DNA of 64,000 bases from Bugulina stolonifera (Eukaryota > Bryozoa > Gymnolaemata > Cheilostomatida > Bugulidae). The position numbers were made by a program, and so were the translations under genes. The notes below the pieces were generated by a model that searched no databases, had not been told where the DNA came from, and saw nothing but the letters and a program-made list of their open reading frames with translations. Of this stretch, positions 56,101 to 64,000 are shown one piece after another. The DNA lies in assembly GCA_935421135.1 (NCBI GenBank), contig OW285187.1, forward strand, positions 558,001 through 622,000, given 5' to 3'. Every line of letters begins with the position of its first letter. The first letter of the stretch is position 1.

Positions 56101-59100
56101 ACCATGAAATGGAGTAATGAGATGTAGAGAGATAACACATGGGCTATCCATCCATTTCATTTACAGGGTTGGACAAGTAGGCCTAATACAAGTTCACATG
56201 CGTAGGCCTACATATGTAGCATATAACAGCGTAATATGTACATATGTAGCATATAACAGCATAATATGTACATATGTAGCATATAACAGCGTAATATGTA
56301 CATAATGTAGCATATAACAGCATAATATGTACATATGTAGCATATAACAGCATAATATGTACATGTGTAGCATATAACAGCATAGTATGTACATAATTAT
56401 ATAGCATATACAGCATACGTATATAACATATTATAGCAGCATACATACGTGTACATATAAAGCATATAACAGTATACGTATATAGCATATAGCGGCATAC
56501 ATACTGTATGCCTCATATAGCAGCATACATACGTATATAGCATATAGCGGCATACATATGTATATAGCATACAACAGTATACATGCTACCTCGCTATGGC
56601 CGTATCTGAAAGCTGCAGTAGAGAACTCATTAGACGCCTGTGGGGGAAGGTCAGGGTCATAGGAAGGATTGCCGAGCCATAGGTTGTAGTGTTTCATAGT
56701 CGAGTGATCCAGTGTGACTGGCAGGTATTCATTGTATGTGATAACCTGCGTGTAGAGTAACTGTATAAGATGGTAGTTCATAGCTAGTAACTAGTAACTC
56801 AGTGTATTGGATGAACGGCATACATACTACTTTGCTTCCTTATAGATTATATTGTCTCATGAAGTAGCATGATAATTCAACACTAGGTGTTGGGACCTTG
56901 GTTCTTTGGGCAGTCTCTTGTAAGGTGGTTGGGTAAGGTATTACTGACACTCTCAGCTAGGTGGTCAGTTAAGGGATTACTGACACTCTCAGCTAGGTGG
57001 TCAGTTAAGGGATTACTGACACTCTCAGCTAGGTGGTCAGGTAAGGTATTACTGACACTCTCAGTAAGGTGGTTGGGTAAGGTATTACTGACACTCTCAG
57101 CTAGGTGGTCAGGTAAGGTATTACTGACACTCTCAGTAAGGTGGTTGGGTAAGGTATTACTGACACCCTCAGCTAGGTGGTCAGTTAAGGGATTACTGAC
57201 ACTCTCAGCTAGGTGGTCAGGTGGGGTATTACTGACACTCTCAGTAAGGTGGTTGGGTAAGGTATTACTGACACTCTCAGCTAGGTGGTCAGGTAAGGTA
57301 GTACTGACACTCTCAGTAAGGTGGTTGGGTAAGGTATTACTGACACTCTCAGCTAGGTGGTCAGGTAAGGTATTACTGACACTCTCAGTAAGGTGGTTGG
57401 GTAAGATATTACTGACACCCTCAGCTAGGTGGTCAGTTAAGGGATTACTGACACTCTCAGCTAGGTGGTTAGGTAAGGAATTGCTAACTAGTAGTCCCCT
57501 ATGGACCAGCCACTGCTACACAATACACATAGTATTAATACAGTAGATATACATGTATAATTGTATTACAGTATGCAGCTCATGTACTCATAACAATGTA
57601 CACCACCTGTAGCTGAGCGGCTACAATACGTCTAGCCATCTGGTAGACTTCTTCATCCAGGTGTGACTCAGTCCACTCAGTGTGCATGTCTGAGTATCTG
57701 GTGTAGAGGAGATCAGCCAGACGGTTGTGCTCCTTCATGAATGTCGTGTGTAGAACAGTTAGCCCTGTCCACTCATTCACCCTCCCATCTCCTGGTAACA
57801 GCACAACGTCATGTATAACACGTCACGCTAGAGAGAGGTTAGGCTGGGCTTGAATAGTAATAAGTACAATGCAGATACATGGACGGCGGTGTAAAATTTG
57901 TTATACAGGAGAAATTGTATTTATCATGAAGGTTTTCACCGACAATACTATTTCCAGATACTACACAATCTTATAGTTCCCCTTATGCAGTCCCACAACA
58001 TGCTTACCATGAAATGCCATAGGGCCTACCTGCAAGGAAACAAGTCTGCACAGGTGATTGGGCAGGTATCCTACAGGTACTCCCAGGTGCTCTGTTTGGT
58101 AAAGTATCATTTACTCCAGTCCTAAGTCTACCTCCATAGAATAGCCTCAGTTCCTTAGCCTTGGCAGTAGTAGAACCGTAGATTAAGTCAGCGTCAATGA
58201 AAGGTGTGATGTCGTTAATCTGTTCTCTGTGTAGATTACCTATAAGATATGTAGACATAGGTTAGCTATAAGATATGTAGACATAGGTTAGCTATAAGAT
58301 AATGTAGATATAGGTTAGCTATAAGATAATGTAGATATAGGTTGGCTATAAGATATGTAGACATAGGTTAGCTGTAAGATATGTAGATATAGGTAAGCTA
58401 TAGGATATGTAGATATAGGTTGGCTATAAGATACATGTATGTAGACATAGGTTAGCTATAGGATATGTAGACATAGGTTAGCTATAAGATATGTAGACAT
58501 AGGCTAGCTATGAGATAATGCAGATATAGGTTAGCTATAAGATATGTAGACATAGGCTAGCTATAGGATATGTAGATATAGGTTGGCTATAAGATCTCGT
58601 TTGTACATGTAGATCTAAAGAGAACTCTTAAGAAAGTAAAAGTAAGTAAAACCTACCACAATCTCCAGCTATGACAAACTGTGACCTTATAAAGGGAAGA
58701 CAGGACATGTTATAATACGGGTCATTCTCAGGTACCTCTATAGAGAAACATTCGTGTGTGCGGGTGGGTTTCACTGCCTTCCCATGATCATCACAGCAGT
58801 TTGACTGAAAAGAGGCAATCAAACACTGTAGTCACATGTATACTAAGAAATCACATCATGTACAACCATAGAATTATATGACATCTACTAAACGGCCAAT
58901 AATATTGAGGAAAATATAGCAAGTCAGCCAATGGAATTGAGGGTATTATAATAACTCAGCCAATGAAATTGAGGAAAATATAGTAAATCTGTCAATGAAA
59001 TGGAGGATAATATAGTAAGTCAAATAACTAGATATACTGCAAACAGACGTCAGAAGGTTTGAGTGTGTGGGAAATGTCATGGTCTATGAACTGGCCCCAC

Positions 59101-60565
59101 AACATGTGCATGTGTGTGTGAGTCTTAGACAAGTCCTTGTCCTCCGATAGACTCAGCACCATGTTGGTTATCTTTCTAGCGCTGGGTAGGACTCTCCCCT
59201 TTATCACTGACTTAGTGCGAGCACTGTCCACTCCATCTATAGAAGAGACAGTCAATGAGCTCAGTCCGCACAGAGAGGAGCATAGTCTAATATAACTAAC
59301 ACAATGAGAGGAGCATAGTCTAATATAACTAACACAATGATAGGAGCATAGTCTAAAATAACTAACACAATGATAGGAGCATAGTCTAATATAACTAACA
59401 CAATGATAGGAGCATAGTCTAATATAACTAACACAATGAGAGGAGCATAGTCTAATATAACTAACACAATGATAGGAGCATAGTCTAATATAACTAACAC
59501 AATGATAGGAGCATAGTCTAATATAACTAACACAATGATAGGAGCATAGTCCAATATAACTAACACATTGATAGGAGCATAGTCTAATATAACTAACACA
59601 ATGATAGGAGCATAGTCTAATATAACTAACACAATGATAGGAGCATAGTCTAATATAACTAACACAATGATAGGAGCATAGTCTAATATAACTAACACAA
59701 TGATAGGAGCATAGTCTAATATAAATAACACAATGATAGGAGCATAGTCTAATATAACTAACACAATGATAGGAGCATAGTCTAATATAACTAACACAAT
59801 GATAGGAGCATAGTCTAATATAACTAACACAATGATAGGAGCATAGTCTAATATAACTAACACAATGATAGGAGCACGTCCATTGCACTCTACCACAAGC
59901 AGAAGGGAAGCACATACCTTTTCCTTACACATGTGGATAAGAAGGAATAAGGCTATTATACACCGGCAACCCACCTTCATACCGAATCTGTGGTAGGAAC
60001 CTACGCAATGGTCTCTTAGCTTGTCCCCAGTGAGGGTGGCCTAAGTTGTTACACGACCCGTCTACAGATCTATATGTACTGCTGATGTCACAGGAAATGG
60101 GCTCCAGGCTGATCATAGGGTCACAGTTGGTCAGTGATTCCATACTCTCTATACGCTCAACCTCTGAAGTCACAAGTAGAGGGCTGTATTAATACCAGCA
60201 GTATACTTACCTGTTACACGTACATTTACTTACCTGTTACACGTACATTTACTTACCTGTTACACGTACATTTACTTACCTGTTACACGTACATTTACTT
60301 ACCTGTTACACGTACATTTACTTACCTCTTACGTGTACTTACTTTGTACATTTATTCGGTACTTACCTCTAAGACAAATGTGATTACCACTGAAAGACGG
60401 ACAGCAGAGGTAAGTCTGTGGACATTTACACGAGTCTACTTGTCTGTTACAACACTGAGGACCTTGTTCGTATAATGATAGATTAATAACCGGAGATGGG
60501 TGGGGACAGTGTTTTAGCCCTCCCGCCCCAACCACCAACATAGCTGCCCATAAGAACCTTTGCAT
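53135..60565 (-). CDS. Secreted animal haem peroxidase, 12 exons, complete
   Basis: Exons: 60565-60367, 60163-59975, 59236-59049, 58804-58657, 58239-58030, 57791-57607, 56745-56590, 56064-55890, 55665-55585, 55247-55088, 54640-54475 and 53248-53135. Phases close to 656 aa. A hydrophobic start (MQRFLWAAMLVVGAGG) suggests a signal peptide, then a Cys-rich N-terminus (QCCNRQVDSCKCPQTYLCC). The peroxidase domain runs from CNNLGHPHWGQA. Key residues: distal H182 and haem-linking D181 (WGQFIDHDIS), catalytic R315 and haem-linking E318 (GRVNEWTGL), proximal H423 (FRYGHS), and NIQRGRDHG. The methionine that gives myeloperoxidase its third haem bond is W319, so two ester links are expected. No LRR or Ig domains as in peroxidasin. 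The exon 3 end (59049 or 59038) is chosen by phase. Which peroxidase subfamily is unclear. Confidence 0.92.
53350..54431. mobile_element. hAT-like element with AAGTC-rich ends, in peroxidase intron 11
   Basis: Inverted termini CAGAGTTGGGTCCAAGTC and GACTTGGACCCAGCTCTG are flanked by a perfect 8-bp duplication gagcatat (53342-53349 and 54432-54439). Dozens of caagt/aagtc pentamers fill the first 260 and last 240 bp; the middle is unique. No transposase is encoded. Confidence 0.9.
54895..55050. repeat. 35-bp minisatellite, four copies
   Basis: Unit tctacacacaagcccgtgta plus cctcagagtacacag, in peroxidase intron 10. Confidence 0.9.
55275..55550. repeat. Minisatellite of about 45 bp, six copies
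   Basis: Unit containing tactgttatataactgtcag plus tgtactagctagttactctaata, in peroxidase intron 9. Confidence 0.9.
56205..56400. repeat. 30-bp minisatellite, about seven copies
   Basis: Unit tgtagcatataacagcataa plus tatgtacata, in peroxidase intron 7. It degrades into related tatagcatat motifs up to 56580. Confidence 0.9.
56925..57475. repeat. 36-bp minisatellite with higher-order structure
   Basis: About 15 copies of aggtggtcaggtaaggtatt plus actgacactctcagct. Two subtypes (gtggtcag and gtggttgg) alternate, indicating a 72-bp higher-order unit. 36 is a multiple of three, so the plus-strand open frame of 219 codons is an artefact. In peroxidase intron 6. Confidence 0.93.
58240..58600 (-). 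repeat. Minisatellite of about 27 bp carrying copies of the peroxidase exon 5 acceptor
   Basis: About 13 copies. On the minus strand each unit reads ctatgtctacatatcttatag, and the last copy's cttatag is the acceptor of exon 5 (followed by GTAATCTAC) at 58240. Confidence 0.92.
59265..59875. repeat. 33-bp minisatellite (about 18 copies)
   Basis: Unit atgataggagcatagtctaa plus tataactaacaca, in peroxidase intron 2. Stop-free minus frames are artefacts. Confidence 0.95.
60200..60330 (-). repeat. 23-bp array with consensus splice donors in peroxidase intron 1
   Basis: Six copies. On the minus strand each is acgtgtaacag followed by gtaagtaaatgt, a full CAG/GTAAGT donor. The true exon 1 donor (TTAGAG then gtaagtacc) is 40 bp upstream. 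Confidence 0.92.
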
Positions 60566-60664
60566 CTACAAAGTTATTATTTTACTAATTATTATTCTGT
60601 TCATCCACAGAGCCCATCCACCAAGTAGGAGGTTAGTACGCAGTTGTAAGGAGCACTGTCACTG

Positions 60665-62255
60665 TATTAACCAGTACTAACATGTAGACATGTATTAACT
60701 AGTGCTAACATGTAGGCATGTATTAACTAGTGCTAACATGTAGACATGTATTAACTGGTGCTAACATGTAGACATGTATTAACTGGTGCTAACATGTAGA
60801 CATGTATTAACCAGTGCTAACATGTAGACATGTATTAACTAGTACTAACATGTAGACATGTATTAACTAGTACTAACATGTAGACATGTATTAACTGGTG
60901 CTAACATGTAGACATGTATTAACTGGTACTAACATGTAGACATGTATTAACTGGTGCTAACATGTAGGCATGTATTAACTAGTACTAACATGTAGACATG
61001 TATTAACTAGTGCTAACATGTAGACATGTATTAACTGGTGCTAACATGTAGACATGTATTAACTAGTACTAACATGTAGACATGTATGAACTAGTACTAA
61101 CATGTAGACATGTATTAACTGGTGCTAACATGTAGACATGTATTAACTAGTACTAACATGTAGACATGTATTAACTAGTACTAACATGTAGACATGTATG
61201 AACTAGTACTAACATGTAGACATGTATTAACTGGTGCTAACATGTAGACATGTATTAACTAGTACTAACATGTAGACATGTATTAACTGGTGCTAACATG
61301 TAGACATGTATTAACCAGTGCTAACATGTATTAACTAGTACTAACATGTAGACATGTATTAACTAGTACTAACATGTAGACATGTATTAACTAGTACTAA
61401 CATGTAGACATGTATTAACTGGTGCTAACATGTAGACATGTATTAACCAGTGCTAACATGTAGACATGTATTAACTAGTACTAACATGTAGACATGTATT
61501 AACTAGTACTAACATGTAGACATGTATTAACTGGTGCTAACATGTAGACATGTATTAACTGGTACTAACATGTAGACATGTATTAACTGGTGCTAACATG
61601 TAGGCATGTATTAACTAGTACTAACATGTAGACATGTATTAACTAGTGCTAACATGTAGACATGTATTAACTGGTGCTAACATGTAGACATGTATTAACT
61701 AGTACTAACATGTAGACATGTATGAACTAGTACTAACATGTAGACATGTATTAACTAGTACTAACATGTAGACATGTATGAACTAGTACTAACATGTAGA
61801 CATGTATTAACTGGTGTTAACATGTAGACATGTATTAACTAGTGCTAACATGTAGACATGTATTAACTAGTACTAACATGTAGGCATGTATTAACTAGTA
61901 CTAACATGTAGACATGTATTAACTAGTACTAACATGTAGACATGTATTAACTGGTGCTAACATGTAGACATGTATTAACTGGTACTAACATGTAGACATG
62001 TATTAACTGGTGCTAACATGTAGACATGTATTAACCAGTGCTAACATGTAGACATGTATTAACTAGTACTAACATGTAGACATGTATTAACTAGTACTAA
62101 CATGTAGACATGTATTAACTGGTGCTAACATGTAGACGTGCATTAACTGGTGCTAACATGTAGACATGTATTAACTGGTGCTAACATGTAGACATGTATT
62201 AACTAGTACTAACATGTAGACATGTATTAACTAGTGCTAACATGTAGACAAGTAT
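60665..62255. repeat. 28-bp minisatellite (about 57 copies)
   Basis: Unit tattaactagtactaacatg plus tagacatg, with ctagta/ctggtg/ccagtg variants arranged in repeated blocks, so larger blocks were duplicated. Upstream of the peroxidase gene. Confidence 0.96.
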
Positions 62256-63549
62256 TATCAAGGTATAACTGATGTATAATATCTTTCCTTACCTCGGCTA
62301 TCACTGATGAGATCTGCTGCTCCAGGTTATGTGAGTGGAGTGAGTGGAAGCTTGTACAAGCAGTTAGACAACTAACAAATGCTACATGTATATCTTATAG
62401 GACCATGCCGATAATATGCAGCTATAAAAATGGGGTGTGTAGAGAGATGTAAATATATTTAACGGTAGCACCATCTCTGAATGGCTGATTAAACAACCTT
62501 CCCCTCATTACAAATACATGATTAAAACATGTTCCCTACTTTTACTCAGTTAGTCCATGGCCAGCTGTCCTTAATAGGGCACAACACTAACACTAGTGTT
62601 CCACATTTGTATACATGAGTTTACTGCTATTTGCCCATACTACAATCCACACTAACTGTACATGTATCAACATTCGGTCTGTCCTCTGTCTGCTGCTACA
62701 TCTATTCAACTGAACAGCCGAAAACAAAGAATTCCAAAGCAGCGACAACAACTATTTTTTCTAAGTTTAGAAAACACAGTTGCTTGTGTGTGTGTGTCAG
62801 CTCCTCTAGGAACCAATGGGAAGGGAGAAGCTAAGCAGTAGAGAAGTTGCCCCCCCCCCAAATACTGTGTAATTAGCAATAATTAATATTGTCATCAGTA
62901 AATATTTACCATGTTATTACACCAGTATGATACTAGTATTATGCGTAATCTCTTTGTACAGTTTGATCCATTGTTTGCCTGGAGTGAATATTTTAGTTTA
63001 ATTTCTATTCATGTACAAACTAAATGTTGACATTTCAATAGTAAATACTATTATGATCATGCGATCACTTGTATTTAGCTATGGTATTATGAATGCATGT
63101 AGTCATACAATAATACTGTATATTAACAGTAGTTACTCTATTCAGTGTGTAAAGGTTAGCTGAGCTGTTGCTAAGGTACTGTTCAATACACTACTTATAT
63201 ACCAAGTGCTGTCTCTATATTATCAAGTGCTGCCAATGGAGGAGACGGCCCATAGTTAACATACCGAGTGCAAGTGCTTGCAAGTGCTTGTGTGCTTCTA
63301 CTGTATTGATTTCGTACTAAGGACAAGGTAGGTAATGTCTCAGGTCATAGTAACCAGGGTGTTATAGTTAGGTTGCAGTTTGTTCTACTATGAATACTAT
63401 ACATACATGTATAATGTATCTACAATGTATGTATAGCATTATACACGTAGATATATTATATGCATAGTATTATACACGTAGATACTTATTAGTACAACAC
63501 TAACATATTGAATCACTTTACAGCAGTGGCTCTTACATCATAGGAAAAC
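62256..63549 (+). other. Upstream region of the last gene, with a possible 5'-UTR exon
   Basis: Mostly AT-rich, with a short TG run near 62785 and a poly-C run near 62851. A non-coding exon could end at 63327 (ggacaag then gtaggtaatg) with its acceptor at 63522 (tttacag), leaving a short leader before the ATG at 63550. The exon is inferred from splice signals only. Confidence 0.4.
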
Positions 63550-64000
63550 ATGGCTTCAACAGCCAAAGTTAGTCGGTACATCCCGGACATAGCTCCAAAT
63601 CTGACCTTGAGACAGGACAAGGCCCACCCTATGTACCCAGCAAACAGGAAGCGATATGCATTACCAAAAATGGACGTTATTCGTGAAATCGAACCAAACT
63701 ACAGCTGGACTCGTTTGCCCGACCTCTCAGGATACAGATCAGCCATAGTGCGTAATAAAGTGTGCGAGGGCCTCATGTATCTACTACCAGGAAATAAGAA
63801 CGGTGCAAGTATGGCCAGACCATACACTGCAGACCTAGCCGCCATCTTCCGTGACCCGTACCACAATTTCAAACCAACTGAGTACAATGAAGACAATGTG
63901 AGACAAAGTTCAAGCATACACTTTAGCCCAAATACTCACATAACTCGGCTCAGCAAACATCGGCAGATTAGACAGCAGCCCCACAATTTAAATAGGGAAT
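63550..64000 (+). CDS. Unrecognised protein, N-terminal 150 codons, runs off the window
   Basis: ATG at 63550 (MASTAKVSRYIPDIAPNLTL) opens a frame of 150 codons without a stop to the window end. The codon use is balanced and not repetitive, unlike spurious frames here, and an acceptor (tttacag) lies 28 bases upstream. It is rich in Arg, Asn, Pro and Tyr with no signal peptide or membrane segment. Phrases such as NYSWTRLPDLSGYRSAIV and AAIFRDPYHNF look like an ordered soluble protein. I do not recognise the family. Confidence 0.75.
   Translation, partial: MASTAKVSRYIPDIAPNLTLRQDKAHPMYPANRKRYALPKMDVIREIEPNYSWTRLPDLSGYRSAIVRNKVCEGLMYLLPGNKNGASMARPYTADLAAIFRDPYHNFKPTEYNEDNVRQSSSIHFSPNTHITRLSKHRQIRQQPHNLNRE

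Noticed and set aside
59028..59980. Minus-strand frames of 239 and 295 codons
   Set aside because: 33-bp array in peroxidase intron 2. Only the exon 3 part (59236-59049) is real coding sequence.
60665..62255. p53-type response elements from paired ACATGT half-sites
   Set aside because: The flanks do not match the RRRCWWGYYY consensus on both sides; the pattern is a by-product of a 28-bp minisatellite.

Overview
The window is animal nuclear DNA: AT-rich, with spliced genes, GT-AG introns and several transposon classes. The gene content is metazoan (collagen prolyl 4-hydroxylase, PLAT-lipoxygenase, animal haem peroxidase, caspase-fold protease, mitochondrial ClpP). An early-branching marine invertebrate such as a sponge would fit, but no species can be named from the sequence. 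Roughly a quarter of the window is minisatellite DNA, mostly inside introns.

Layout. (1) 1-9,831 (+): a complete 13-exon prolyl 4-hydroxylase alpha subunit, 545 aa. It is preceded by a 20-bp array carrying seven CACGTG cores, and a hAT-type MITE sits in its last intron. (2) 10,956-12,344 (-): a single-exon longin-type protein, probably HPS4-like. (3) 12,839-23,950: a transposon cluster. It holds a 1.8-kb non-autonomous LTR element, four head-to-tail 5'-truncated non-LTR retrotransposons with AAT tails, and an almost intact copia element (17,646-22,216) inserted into the third of them. (4) 24,407-25,636 (+): ClpP. (5) 25,807-31,473 (-): an ankyrin-repeat gene that appears to continue into a caspase-like domain, convergent with ClpP. 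(6) 32,560-40,753 (-): a complete 15-exon lipoxygenase, 664 aa. (7) 41,455-53,134: array-rich intergenic DNA, including a 2.7-kb array and a 1.2-kb hAT-like element. (8) 53,135-60,565 (-): a complete 12-exon secreted haem peroxidase, 656 aa, with a second hAT-like element in its last intron. (9) 60,665-62,255: a large array. (10) 63,550-end (+): the first coding exon of an unrecognised gene that runs off the window.

Exon models were built by hand from protein-family resemblance and splice phase. For P4HA, lipoxygenase and peroxidase every phase closes and the predicted lengths match family norms.

The most unusual signal recurs across these genes. Many intronic minisatellites start or end exactly on a splice junction and carry copies of that donor or acceptor in every unit. 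In the P4HA case ten 27-bp units repeat the exon 9 donor in frame without stops, so donor choice could add 9-residue blocks next to the catalytic HxD motif. Another array repeats the lipoxygenase stop-codon region. This suggests tandem repeats in this genome are seeded at functional junctions. Other notable signals are a covarying 3' hairpin in the non-LTR elements, a copia primer-binding site matching the initiator tRNA anticodon arm, and the ankyrin-caspase fusion with a divergent active site.
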